From: Pseudomonadota bacterium
GTDB taxonomy: Bacteria; Chloroflexota; Ktedonobacteria; Ktedonobacterales; JACDGC01
Direction: 5' to 3'
Length of the DNA stretch: 12,587 bases
Assembly: GCA_021323815.1 (NCBI GenBank)
Contig: JAJPKG010000356.1
Coordinates: 1 to 12,587, forward strand
Made by a program: the position numbers and the translations under genes
The notes under the pieces: generated by a model
Database searches by the model: none
The model's input: only the letters and a program-made list of their open reading frames with translations
Told to the model about the DNA's origin: nothing
Shown: piece by piece, positions 1 through 7,184 of the stretch
Position numbering within the stretch: the first letter of the stretch is position 1
Layout: each line of letters begins with the position of its first letter

Positions 1-1
1 A

Positions 2-457
2 GTCATTCTGGCAATCTTGCTGTTTGATCCAGCGTTTGCTACATTGAATGGAGAAGGTGTTGCTGGAGTTTGTGTCGTCTTGGAACTCCCTCCTTCCCCG
101 CGTTTCGTGGGACCAACCACAGCATTCGTTATGAGCAAGACCTACAGTGATTATCATGTGTTCATTGCGCTCGCAACAGCAGTTGGCTTTACGGCCTTTG
201 CTGGTTATACCCTGCGCGGTCGTTGGTTTTGGGCGAATGTTATTGCAACGATAGTAAACGTCATTTGCAGCCTGGTCGTCTTGGGCTGGGTCATGAACAC
301 AATAGGATGTGGAAGCTACACCACGCTGGCATCGCTCGAACACTTCATTGCCATAGCAGGCACCCTGTTAGGATGGATCGCCATGATCATGAGCACTATA
401 CTCTTGTGTCGCACTGAGCCGGCACTTCCTTCATATCAAGAAAGTGTAATGCGCTAG
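2..457 (+). CDS. small multi-spanning membrane protein, 5' end outside the window
   Basis: I do not recognise this protein. The frame is open to the left edge, and its first visible residues (VILAILLF) read like the end of a transmembrane helix, so the gene probably starts upstream. Internal alternatives are a TTG at 17 and an ATG at 131 (MSKTYSDYHVF), which would give a 108-residue product. Three further hydrophobic segments are clear, counting from the TTG: about residues 48-64, 71-94 and 107-130. The short tail is hydrophilic. Base composition is less GC-rich than in the housekeeping genes nearby. The stop codon (455-457) interlocks with the stop of the convergent corA-like gene (454-456). 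No catalytic motif is visible. It is probably a real gene because the hydrophobic pattern is coherent across the whole frame, but the function is unknown. Confidence 0.6.
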   Translation, partial: VILAILLFDPAFATLNGEGVAGVCVVLELPPSPRFVGPTTAFVMSKTYSDYHVFIALATAVGFTAFAGYTLRGRWFWANVIATIVNVICSLVVLGWVMNTIGCGSYTTLASLEHFIAIAGTLLGWIAMIMSTILLCRTEPALPSYQESVMR

Positions 458-1437
458 AGCCAGCCCCGGCGCTTGAAATACCAGATCTGTGCTGCGGTGA
501 TGACGGCCATCCCCAGCAGCACGTACCAGAACATGTAGCCGTTGTCGTGTTCCACCTGCGGCGGGTGGGCGAAGTTTTGGCCGAAGACACCGGTGATGAA
601 GGTGATGGGCATGAAGATGGTGGCGATGATCGTCAGTTGCTTCATCACCGCGTTCAGCCGGTTCGAGACGGTGGAAAGATAAACATCCAGCAGTCCGCTC
701 ATCAGATCGCGGTATGAGTCGAGGATCTCGAAGGCGCGGATCAGGTGGTCGTGCATGTCGGCGAAATAGGGTTCAACTTCGGTGGGGATGACCTCGCCGG
801 TGCGCGCGATGAGCGAGTTCGCCACTTCCACCTGCGGGCTGATGACGCGCCGCAGCAGTGCCACCGTGCGTTTCAGGCGAAAGATGCGCCCTTGCACGGC
901 ATCCGTCGCGTTATTCACCGTCGCGTCTTCCAAATCGTCAATGACACCATCGATCTCGTCCAGCGCCGGGAAATAGCTATCAACCTGGGTATCGAGAATC
1001 GCGTGCAGCAGGCGGCTCATGCCGCGTCCCATGATGTCGGCGTCGCTTTTGCCTGCTCGCACCGAAGTGCGCAGCGCGTCCAGCCAGGGCAGCGCCGCGC
1101 GGTGGCTGGTGATGACGAAGTTGCGCGCGAAGACGATATCCAGTTTCGGCGTGTCGCTCTCTTCCGTCTCGGCGTCAAAGGTCAGCCCGTGTGTCACCAG
1201 ATAAAAATAGTCGTGTCCCTCGACGAACTTGGCGCGCTCGTGCTCTTCCTGCATCGTCTCAATGGTGATGGGCAACAGATGAAACGCATCAGCTAACAGC
1301 CCAGCGCACGGGCTGATATCCCCTTGCAGATCCAGCCACACCAGCGCCTGGGGATCGCGCAGCGCGTCTTTCGCTGCTTTGGGCGAGTTTTGCTTGCCCA
1401 GCTGGCCATTCTGCCAGATGAGGATACGCTGAATCAT
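454..1437 (-). CDS. corA: CorA-family magnesium/divalent cation channel, with GQN in place of GMN
   Basis: The 327-residue product has the CorA plan: a long soluble N-terminal domain, a long helix (about 175-265) leading into the pore, then two C-terminal membrane helices (about 266-286 and 301-321) and a basic tail, YFKRRGWL. Family members form pentameric inner-membrane channels for Mg2+, Co2+ or related ions. After the first membrane helix the selectivity motif, normally GMN, reads GQN (FGQNF, residues 286-288), preceded by the typical PITFITGVF. I chose the ATG at 1437 over the longer TTG frame (1500) because AGGAAA lies just upstream and CorA-like sequence begins at MIQRILIW. A promoter-like extended -10 (1528-1536) lies about 90 bases upstream. 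The loop after GQN is acidic and His-containing (HPPQVEHDNG). The family is near certain; the ion transported is not known. Confidence 0.93.
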   Translation of the reverse strand: MIQRILIWQNGQLGKQNSPKAAKDALRDPQALVWLDLQGDISPCAGLLADAFHLLPITIETMQEEHERAKFVEGHDYFYLVTHGLTFDAETEESDTPKLDIVFARNFVITSHRAALPWLDALRTSVRAGKSDADIMGRGMSRLLHAILDTQVDSYFPALDEIDGVIDDLEDATVNNATDAVQGRIFRLKRTVALLRRVISPQVEVANSLIARTGEVIPTEVEPYFADMHDHLIRAFEILDSYRDLMSGLLDVYLSTVSNRLNAVMKQLTIIATIFMPITFITGVFGQNFAHPPQVEHDNGYMFWYVLLGMAVITAAQIWYFKRRGWL

Positions 1438-1527
1438 CCGATTTCCTGCGATAACGCATAATCCCGTTTCATTATCTGCATCGGCAGGGCTTGAGCGCAA
1501 ATGAAGCGCCGAACGGCTGATCTCAAT

Positions 1528-1536
1528 AATATATCA
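1528..1536 (-). promoter_or_regulatory. probable promoter of the corA-like gene (extended -10)
   Basis: On the minus strand the sequence reads TGATATATT, an extended -10 (TG at 1535-1536, TATATT at 1533-1528). A weak -35 (GTGAAA, four of six consensus matches) lies 17 bases upstream. Transcription would start near 1521, giving a leader of about 84 bases before the ATG at 1437. The same TGCATGATATA core occurs before the gene at 8806. Confidence 0.45.
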
Positions 1537-1570
1537 TGCAGGAATGTTATTTTCACCGGACACTATCTCA

Positions 1571-1610
1571 CCGGGGTTCCTGTTCCGAGCCGGGAGGTTT
1601 AGCTCCCGGC
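1571..1610. repeat. dispersed hairpin repeat, copy 1
   Basis: GTTCCGAGCCGGGAGG is followed by a perfect inverted repeat: GCCGGGAG (1589-1596) pairs with CTCCCGGC (1603-1610) over a six-base loop. Related copies lie near 8105-8150 and 9575-9617. It sits 7 bases beyond the stop of the minus-strand glycosyltransferase gene. It could stop transcription or protect the 3' end of that message, but no T-run follows on the minus strand, so it is not a standard intrinsic terminator. Confidence 0.6.
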
Positions 1611-1616
1611 ATCTCT

Positions 1617-2786
1617 TCATTCAGCTGGCGGTTGCCATTCGTGCAGCCGCAGCCGCAGGCTCAGCAGTTCGCGGAAGGCTTTGAGGATGACGCGCAGATT
1701 CGCGCCGGTGGCGGAACCGTGCGTGCGGGCGAAATGCTGCACCGGCACCTGCACCATCGGCACACGCATGCGCTGCATCTTCACCAGAAATTCGGTGTTG
1801 ACCATCGCGCCCTCGGCCTGCACCTGGCAGGCGCGGATGATGCGCGTGGGAAACAGCTTGAAAGCGCAGTCGATGTCGCGGATGCCCTTCAACCCCAGCA
1901 TCACCCGCACCAGCCGTTTCCACGCCGCAGCGTTCAGCCGCCGGAAAAACGGATCGCGCCGATGCGCGCGATAGCCCAGCACCACCGTTCCCGGCTGCTC
2001 GGTCGAGATGCGCAGCAGATCTTGAATCTGGTTGATGTCGAACTGGCCGTCGCTATCCATGAAAAACAGCAACTCGCCCCGCGCGGCGGCGAAACCGGCC
2101 AGCAGCGCGCCACCATAGCCCCGGTTCGGGCGGTTATGCACGGCCACCACCCGCGCGTCGCGGCTCGCCAGCTCATCCGCGATAGCTCCGGTGCGGTCGC
2201 GGCTGCCGTCATCCACCACGATCACCTCGGTGTTGGGGCAGAAACGGCGCACGGCGCGCAGGCAGTCTTGCACCGTCTGGGCGATGACGACCTCCTCATT
2301 ATAGGCTGGCAGCACGATGGAAAGCGTCTGCCAGGTGATCACCGCGCTGAAATCATCATTCTCCTGGCGCAACCCCACATCCAACGCTGCCAGGGCGCTG
2401 GGTTTCAGATCCTCGCGTGAAGACGGAACGACCTGCAATTGCTGCGCCAGCGACTGATAATCCTCAATGACCGCCTGATAGGCGCGCCACAGATCCAGCG
2501 GGGCATCCGGTGCGGGCGTCCAACGGCGCAGCGCCACGCTCACCTGTGGTGGCAATGCGCCGCCGGGCGCGTCCGTTCCCCCTGCGGCGCGGGTTGCCAG
2601 GGGCAGCAGATGCGACGCGATCAGGCTGCGCAGGCGCTCGCCGGCCAGCCAGAAACAACGATCCGCCAGTGCCGTCACGCCGCCGCGCACGCCGATCCAA
2701 AACGTGCTGTCAACGTCATCAGGAATGGGCATGAGCGGGATTTGACGGACAATCAACAACTTGGATGTTGTTTCAAGACTGGTCAT
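1617..2786 (-). CDS. family 2 glycosyltransferase with a long N-terminal extension
   Basis: The C-terminal ~235 residues are a GT-A fold glycosyltransferase of family 2, the class that includes dolichol-phosphate mannose synthases and polysaccharide glycosyltransferases. Counting from the chosen ATG, visible motifs are SIVLPAYNEE (about 156-165), VVDDGSRDRTG (190-200), NRPNRGYGGAL (218-228) and the metal-binding DSDGQFD (244-250). The domain should transfer sugar from a nucleotide-sugar to a lipid or glycan acceptor at the cytoplasmic face. No C-terminal membrane helices follow, unlike many polyprenyl-phosphate glycosyltransferases. The first ~155 residues match no domain I recognise. The ATG at 2786 is preferred over the GTG at 2828 because AAAGGTG precedes it and the predicted transcription start (about 2833) would leave the GTG almost no leader. 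No sugar-pathway genes are adjacent, so the substrate is unknown. Confidence 0.88.
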   Translation of the reverse strand: MTSLETTSKLLIVRQIPLMPIPDDVDSTFWIGVRGGVTALADRCFWLAGERLRSLIASHLLPLATRAAGGTDAPGGALPPQVSVALRRWTPAPDAPLDLWRAYQAVIEDYQSLAQQLQVVPSSREDLKPSALAALDVGLRQENDDFSAVITWQTLSIVLPAYNEEVVIAQTVQDCLRAVRRFCPNTEVIVVDDGSRDRTGAIADELASRDARVVAVHNRPNRGYGGALLAGFAAARGELLFFMDSDGQFDINQIQDLLRISTEQPGTVVLGYRAHRRDPFFRRLNAAAWKRLVRVMLGLKGIRDIDCAFKLFPTRIIRACQVQAEGAMVNTEFLVKMQRMRVPMVQVPVQHFARTHGSATGANLRVILKAFRELLSLRLRLHEWQPPAE

Positions 2787-2839
2787 TTGAGCACCTTTGC
2801 CTGATAAGTCGCAGGGATGATTTTGCACAATGCGACTCT

Positions 2840-2868
2840 ATTCTAAAGAATGGTCTTTCAGCCGTCAA
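2840..2868 (-). promoter_or_regulatory. sigma70-type promoter of the glycosyltransferase gene
   Basis: The minus strand has TTGACG (2868-2863), a 17-base spacer and TAGAAT (2845-2840), a near-consensus arrangement. The start would be near 2833, about 47 bases before the ATG at 2786. The gene therefore need not depend on read-through from purB upstream. Confidence 0.65.
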
Positions 2869-2913
2869 GAGGTCTTCCATTTGGCTGCGACGCAAGGGAA
2901 CCGGCGAATGCAT

Positions 2914-4236
2914 TCACTGCTCGCTCGTTGTGTCGTCCAGCAAGCCCAGGCGGGCAAACGAGACATCCACATAACGCGTGTAGAAGCTGGGATCGGCCAG
3001 TTCCGCCAGGCGCTCCGGCGAGAGCACGGCGGTCACGTCGGGGTCCGCTTGCAAGAATGAGAGAAAGCTGGCGTTGTTATTTTCGCCGCGCCACACCTTC
3101 TGCGCGTTGCGCTGCACCAGCTTATATGCCTCCTGCCGCCCCATGCCGGCATCCACCAGCGCCAGCAGCACGCGCTGCGAATAGATCAACCCCCGCGTCA
3201 GATCCAGATTATCGCGCATGCGATAGGGATTCACTTCCAGCCCGCTGATGACGGTGTGCATCAGCCACAGCAGGTAATGCAGCAGCGTGGTGCCGTCGGG
3301 GATGATGATGCGCTCGGCGGATGAATGGCTGATGTCGCGCTCGTGCCACAACGCCTGGCTTTCCAGCGCCGTGATCGCGTAGCCGCGCAGCACGCGCGCC
3401 AGCCCACAGACGCGCTCCGTCAGTTCGGGATTGCGCTTGTGCGGCATGGCGCTGGAGCCTTGCTGGCCCGCGCCGAACGGCTCGAACGCCTCGCTGACCT
3501 CGGTGCGCTGCATGTGGCGCAGCTCCAATGCCATCTGTTCCAGCACGCCGCCCACCAGCGCCAGCGCCGCCATGAACTGCGCGTGCCGGTCGCGGCTGAT
3601 AATCTGGCTCGAGATGGGCGCGACCTGCAAACCCAACTGCGCGCACACATATTCCTCGATGGCCGGTGGCACGGTGGCGTGCGTTCCCACCGCGCCGGAG
3701 ATCGCCCCCACCGCCATCTCATCCAGCGCGGCTTCCAGGCGGGCGCGGGCGCGGCGCAGTTCGTCCACCCACAGCAGCACCTTCAGCCCAAAGGTGATCG
3801 GCTCGGCATGGATGCCGTGCGTGCGCCCCACCATCAGCGTATCTTTGTAGCGTACCGCCGTGCGCTCGGTGTCCACCAGCAGCACGTCCAGCGCTTGCAG
3901 CAATGCCTGGCCGGCCTCGCGGATCTGCACCGCCAGCGCCGTATCCAGCACATCCGAAGATGTCAGCCCCAGGTGGATGAAGCGCCCTTCCGGCCCCAGT
4001 TGCTCTTGCAGCATGCGCAAGAACGAGATCACATCATGGTGCGCTTCCTGCTCAATCTCATGCATGCGCTCCAGATCCAGCGCCACACCCTTGATGCGTT
4101 CCAGCGCGTCGGCGGGGATGACCCCCTCGCGCGCCCAGGCTTCGCAGACCAGCACTTCCACCCGCAGCCAGGTGGCGATTTTATTGTCCTCGGACCAGAT
4201 GCGCGCCATCTCCGGGCGCGTATAGCGTTCGATCAT
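2914..4236 (-). CDS. purB: adenylosuccinate lyase
   Basis: This enzyme of purine synthesis splits SAICAR to AICAR and adenylosuccinate to AMP, releasing fumarate both times. The 440-residue product has the usual length and all hallmark motifs of the fumarase/aspartase superfamily: HHDV (66-69), TSSD (93-96), RTHGIHAEP with the catalytic histidine region (138-146), and the mobile signature loop SSAMPHKRNP (261-270), which carries the catalytic serine. I chose the ATG at 4236 because the sequence begins MIERYTRPEM, the typical PurB N-terminus; the frame is open further upstream but that part is not PurB-like. A short AAGG lies immediately before the ATG. No other pur gene is next to it. It is divergent from yajQ. 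A promoter-like element (4338-4346) and a hairpin (4281-4302) lie in its roughly 95-base leader. Confidence 0.97.
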   Translation of the reverse strand: MIERYTRPEMARIWSEDNKIATWLRVEVLVCEAWAREGVIPADALERIKGVALDLERMHEIEQEAHHDVISFLRMLQEQLGPEGRFIHLGLTSSDVLDTALAVQIREAGQALLQALDVLLVDTERTAVRYKDTLMVGRTHGIHAEPITFGLKVLLWVDELRRARARLEAALDEMAVGAISGAVGTHATVPPAIEEYVCAQLGLQVAPISSQIISRDRHAQFMAALALVGGVLEQMALELRHMQRTEVSEAFEPFGAGQQGSSAMPHKRNPELTERVCGLARVLRGYAITALESQALWHERDISHSSAERIIIPDGTTLLHYLLWLMHTVISGLEVNPYRMRDNLDLTRGLIYSQRVLLALVDAGMGRQEAYKLVQRNAQKVWRGENNNASFLSFLQADPDVTAVLSPERLAELADPSFYTRYVDVSFARLGLLDDTTSEQ

Positions 4237-4280
4237 GACCTTGCGGCTTCGCCTCACATCAGCACAAAAATACATCGCCG

Positions 4281-4302
4281 CCGGTGCCGCATCTGGCACC
4301 GG
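4281..4302 (-). promoter_or_regulatory. hairpin in the purB leader
   Basis: CCGGTGCC (4281-4288) and GGCACCGG (4295-4302) form a perfect eight-pair stem with a six-base loop. It lies about 45 bases upstream of the purB start and inside the predicted transcript. A short T-run (TTTTT on the minus strand) follows after several bases, so a weak attenuator is possible. I see no known purine riboswitch core around it. Confidence 0.35.
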
Positions 4303-4337
4303 AACAGCGGGAAAAACGATGGGATCGTGACACAAGC

Positions 4338-4346
4338 AGTATATCA
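4338..4346 (-). promoter_or_regulatory. probable purB promoter (extended -10)
   Basis: The minus strand reads TGATATACT: TG at 4346-4345 and TATACT at 4343-4338. No convincing -35 is present, as is usual for extended -10 promoters. Transcription would start near 4331, giving a leader of about 95 bases. The identical nine bases precede the gene at 8806. Confidence 0.45.
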
Positions 4347-4387
4347 CCTCATCACCAGACGAACGCGGGCGATGCTGAAGCACCTGA

Positions 4388-4396
4388 TGGTACAAT
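4388..4396 (+). promoter_or_regulatory. probable yajQ promoter (extended -10)
   Basis: TGGTACAAT is a TGn plus TACAAT extended -10, about 90 bases before the yajQ ATG. The -35 region is poor. The divergent purB promoter is about 45 bases away, so the two genes share a compact control region. Confidence 0.4.
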
Positions 4397-4485
4397 GGGA
4401 TGCATGTTATGGTCATGATGATGCCGTAGGGGCGCGATTCATCGCACCCTCCGCCTGCACCACCACTGATAAGGAGCAAGCAACG

Positions 4486-4980
4486 ATGGCCGGAGAGTCC
4501 ACGTTCGATATCGTCTCGGATTTCGATGAGCAGGAATTGGTCAACGCGCTGGATCAAACGCGCCGCGAGGTCAACACGCGCTTCGATCTCAAAGACACGA
4601 AGACCGAGATCGTGCATGATAAAACGAGCCTCACCATCACCACCGCCAGCGAAACCGCGCTCAAAGGTGTGCGCGATGTGCTGGAATCCAAGCTGATCAA
4701 GCGCAACCTGTCGCTCAAAATCCTCAAGCCGGAAAAGATCGAGGAAGCTGCCGGCGGGCGCGTGCGCCAGCGTTTCACCTTACAGCGCGGCCTTTCGAGC
4801 GAGCTGGCGCGCGAGATCTCTAAACTCATCCGCGATAATTTCCCGAAGGTGAAGCCCACCATCCAGGGCGACGCGGTGCGCGTGGCGGGCAAAAGCCGCG
4901 ACGACCTGCAAGCCGTCATCGCTTTCCTCAAAGGCAAAGACTTCCCCGTGCCGCTGCAATTCGAGAACTATCGCGGCTGA
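4486..4980 (+). CDS. yajQ: YajQ family (DUF520) nucleotide-binding protein
   Basis: The 164-residue product matches YajQ in length and along its whole sequence: it begins with STFDIVSDFDEQEL, contains NTRFDLKDTKTEI (about 31-43), a central SKLIKRNLSLKIL, and ends DFPVPLQFENYRG. The family has two ferredoxin-like RNP-type domains. Some members bind cyclic di-GMP and act with a transcription factor in Xanthomonas; others bind nucleic acids or nucleotides. Which applies here is unknown. It is a soluble cytoplasmic protein. The ATG at 4486 is set by a strong AAGGAG (4471-4476) nine bases upstream; a longer open frame extends upstream but is only antisense to purB. The downstream inverted repeat (4988-5142) may end its message. 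Confidence 0.95.
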   Translation: MAGESTFDIVSDFDEQELVNALDQTRREVNTRFDLKDTKTEIVHDKTSLTITTASETALKGVRDVLESKLIKRNLSLKILKPEKIEEAAGGRVRQRFTLQRGLSSELAREISKLIRDNFPKVKPTIQGDAVRVAGKSRDDLQAVIAFLKGKDFPVPLQFENYRG

Positions 4981-4987
4981 GAAGAAG

Positions 4988-5142
4988 ACGAGACGCGAGG
5001 GCCACGAAGAAAAAAGAAGAGCCGCGAAGCATCTTGAAACGATCGCTTTTTGCGCAAGAGGGCGATATCGGGTACCGGTATCTTCTGAAAGAAGAATGGA
5101 TTCTTCGCGTCCTTCAAAGCCTTCGCGCCCTTCGCATCTCGT
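4988..5142. repeat. imperfect inverted repeat of CGAAG-rich arms
   Basis: Two arms of about 45 bases are inverted copies. The left arm (4988-5032) runs ACGAGACGCGAGGG then CACGAAG then CGCGAAG. The right arm (5098-5142, read on the minus strand) runs ACGAGATGCGAAGG then CGCGAAGG then CGCGAAG. They differ by scattered substitutions and a two-base gap. Between them lie smaller hairpins: GATATCGG with CCGGTATC around a GTA loop (5064-5082), and GAAGAAT with ATTCTTC (5091-5106). The block separates yajQ from pepF and could fold as one long hairpin. Purine-rich CGAAG-type spacers occur in many bacterial genomes. Confidence 0.6.
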
Positions 5143-5158
5143 ATCATTCCTTGACACC

Positions 5159-5215
5159 GATGACGGGCGCATGGTTTCCTGATAATGTGTGACGCCCATC
5201 ATACGAGAGATGGGC
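5159..5215 (+). promoter_or_regulatory. two mutually exclusive hairpins in the pepF leader
   Basis: GCCCATC (5194-5200) can pair with GATGGGC (5209-5215), a seven-pair stem that ends eight bases before the ribosome-binding site. The same segment, as CGCCCATC (5193-5200), can pair instead with GATGACGGGCG upstream (5159-5169). The two structures exclude each other. A TTGACA at 5151 has no well-spaced -10, so the promoter is not placed. Confidence 0.3.
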
Positions 5216-5234
5216 ATCTTCAGAGGAGAAGTGA

Positions 5235-7037
5235 GTGGCTACCGTACTTTCCCGCAGCGAGATTCCCGCCGAGCAGCAGTGGAACGCCGAGAGCGTCTTC
5301 GCCACCCTTGCCGACTTTCAAGCCGCCGTCGCCGCCCTACCTGAGGCCATCAACGGCCTGGCGCGCTTTCAGGGACATCTGGGCGACAGCCCGCAAACCC
5401 TGCTGGAGGCCCTGCAAACGCAAGAGGATGTGATCCGCCAGGTGGGCAAGGTGTATGTCTATGCTTCAATGAACGCCAATGCCGACACCACCAACGCCGA
5501 ATTCGACGCCATGAACGGCCAGGCGCGCTCGCTCTTTGGCCGCTTCCTGGCGACCGCCTCGTTCATGGACCCCGAAATCATTGCCATCACTGAGGACCGC
5601 CTGAATCAGTGGATGGATCAGGAGCCGAAGCTTCAGGTCTATGCACATTTCTTCGATGATCTCTTCCGCAAGCAGGCGCACGTGCGTTCCGCCGAGGTCG
5701 AAGAGGTGCTGGGGCTGGCGGCAGACCCGTTGAGCAGCGTCAACAACACGGAAAATGTGCTGACCAACGCCGACATGACCTTCCGCCCGGCCACCAACAG
5801 TCAGGGTGAAACCTTCCCCATCATCCAGGGCAACTGGGAATCGTATCTCAACAGCCCTGACCGCGAGCTGCGGCGCACCACGTGGGAAAGCTATCAGGAC
5901 GGCTACCTGGCGCTGAAAAATACGCTGGCCAGCAACCTGGCCGTCGCCATCAAGCGCGACGTGTTCTATGCCCGTGCCCGCCGCTACAGTTCCGCTCTGG
6001 AAGCGGCAATGGATGAGAGCAACATCCCGGTGCAGGTCTTCCATACCACCATCGAGACCTATAAGCGTCACTTGCCCACCTGGCATCGCTATTGGGATGT
6101 GCTGCGCCGCTCAATTGGCGCGGACAAGCTTTATGGCTATGACGCCCACGCACCCTTCACCCGCCACGCACCGCACATCCCCTTCGAGCAAGGTGTGGAC
6201 TGGATCAGCGAGGGACTGCGCCCGCTGGGCGAGGATTACGTGGCGGCGCTGCGGCAAGGGTGCTTGCAAGACCGCTGGGTGGACCGCGCCGTGAACCAGG
6301 GCAAGGTCGCGGGAGCCTATTCGTCCGGTTTCCCCGGCACGCACCCGTTCATCATGATGAGCTATGACGACACCATCCTGAACCTGAGCACGCTGGCGCA
6401 CGAGTTAGGGCATTCCATGCACTCGTATAGCACGTGGAAAAACCAGCCCTTCGCATACTCGCACTATTCGCTGTTCGTGGCCGAGGTGGCGTCGAACTTC
6501 CATCAGGCGATGGTGCGCGCCCACCTGTTCCAGATGAATCCCGACCGCGACTTCCAACTGGCCGTGCTGGATGAAGCGATGCGCAACTTCCACCGCTATT
6601 TCTTCATCATGCCCAACCTGGCCCGCTTCGAGCTGGAAATGCACGAACGCGCCGAGCAGGGCAAGAGCCTGACGGCGGACGTGATGAATGCGCGCATGGC
6701 GGAACTCTTTGCCGAAGCCTACGGCCCAGCGGTCGAGGTCGATCCACAGCGCGACGGCATCACCTGGGCGCAGTTCGGCCACCTCTATGCCAACTTTTAC
6801 GTCTATCAATACACAACAGGCATCTCCGCCGCGAACATGCTGGCGCAGAAGGTGCTGAAGGAGGGACCGGAAGCGGCCAAACGCTATCGCGCTTTCCTCA
6901 ATGCAGGCAGCTCGCTCTATCCCATCGATGCGCTCAAACTCGCCGGAGTGGATATGACGACGCCCGACGCGGTGGAAACGACCTTCGGTGTGCTGGCTCA
7001 GATGGTGGACCGCCTGGAACAACTCACCGCGAAATAG
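5235..7037 (+). CDS. pepF: oligoendopeptidase F (M3B zinc metallopeptidase)
   Basis: The 600-residue protein is a cytoplasmic zinc peptidase of the PepF branch of family M3, which cuts short peptides of roughly 7-17 residues. The zinc site is intact: HELGH at 389-393, followed by HSMHS, with the third ligand Glu417 in FVAEVASNF, 24 residues after His393 as expected. The pre-site region AGAYSSGFPGTHPFIMMSY and the C-terminal YQYTTGISAA are typical of PepF. Length is normal. The GTG start (5235) is set by GAGGAG six bases upstream, and MATVLSRSEIPAEQQWN fits a family N-terminus. No signal peptide is present. It stands alone between a structured leader and a strong terminator, so it is probably transcribed by itself. 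Confidence 0.96.
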   Translation: MATVLSRSEIPAEQQWNAESVFATLADFQAAVAALPEAINGLARFQGHLGDSPQTLLEALQTQEDVIRQVGKVYVYASMNANADTTNAEFDAMNGQARSLFGRFLATASFMDPEIIAITEDRLNQWMDQEPKLQVYAHFFDDLFRKQAHVRSAEVEEVLGLAADPLSSVNNTENVLTNADMTFRPATNSQGETFPIIQGNWESYLNSPDRELRRTTWESYQDGYLALKNTLASNLAVAIKRDVFYARARRYSSALEAAMDESNIPVQVFHTTIETYKRHLPTWHRYWDVLRRSIGADKLYGYDAHAPFTRHAPHIPFEQGVDWISEGLRPLGEDYVAALRQGCLQDRWVDRAVNQGKVAGAYSSGFPGTHPFIMMSYDDTILNLSTLAHELGHSMHSYSTWKNQPFAYSHYSLFVAEVASNFHQAMVRAHLFQMNPDRDFQLAVLDEAMRNFHRYFFIMPNLARFELEMHERAEQGKSLTADVMNARMAELFAEAYGPAVEVDPQRDGITWAQFGHLYANFYVYQYTTGISAANMLAQKVLKEGPEAAKRYRAFLNAGSSLYPIDALKLAGVDMTTPDAVETTFGVLAQMVDRLEQLTAK

Positions 7038-7055
7038 CGCCATAAGATGATGGTC

Positions 7056-7097
7056 CCACACTTCCCACTTGAAGCGAATGGGAAGTGTGGTCTTTTT
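7056..7097 (+). terminator. intrinsic terminator after pepF
   Basis: CCACACTTCCCA (7056-7067) and TGGGAAGTGTGG (7079-7090) form a perfect 12-pair stem with an 11-base loop, followed at once by TCTTTTTTA. It starts 18 bases after the pepF stop. This is a textbook Rho-independent terminator. Confidence 0.93.
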
Positions 7098-7184
7098 TAT
7101 ATCTTTTCCAATACCTCTTGACTGGGCTGCGATAATGCAAGCAAACGCGCTGGATACATATGACAGAACTATTGAGGGAATGGA

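Noticed and set aside
1536..2420. Open frame of 294 codons on the plus strand
   Set aside because: Antisense to the glycosyltransferase, His/Gln-rich as expected of a shadow frame in GC-rich DNA, with no ribosome-binding site or motif.
2906..2915. Perfect palindrome GAATGCATTC at the purB stop codon
   Set aside because: Only ten bases, mostly coding, with no T-run; too short to call a terminator or operator.
3325..4485. Long plus-strand open frame continuous with yajQ, which would make a 551-residue protein
   Set aside because: It is the antisense shadow of purB; a strong AAGGAG and the YajQ N-terminus place the real start at 4486.
4237..4617. N-terminal extension of purB in the same open frame
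   Set aside because: The extra 127 codons are not PurB-like, overlap yajQ on the other strand and lie largely upstream of the predicted promoter.
5151..5190. TTGACA with GATAAT before pepF as a sigma70 promoter
   Set aside because: The spacer is 24 bases, far outside the 16-18 range, and no better -10 lies at the right distance.
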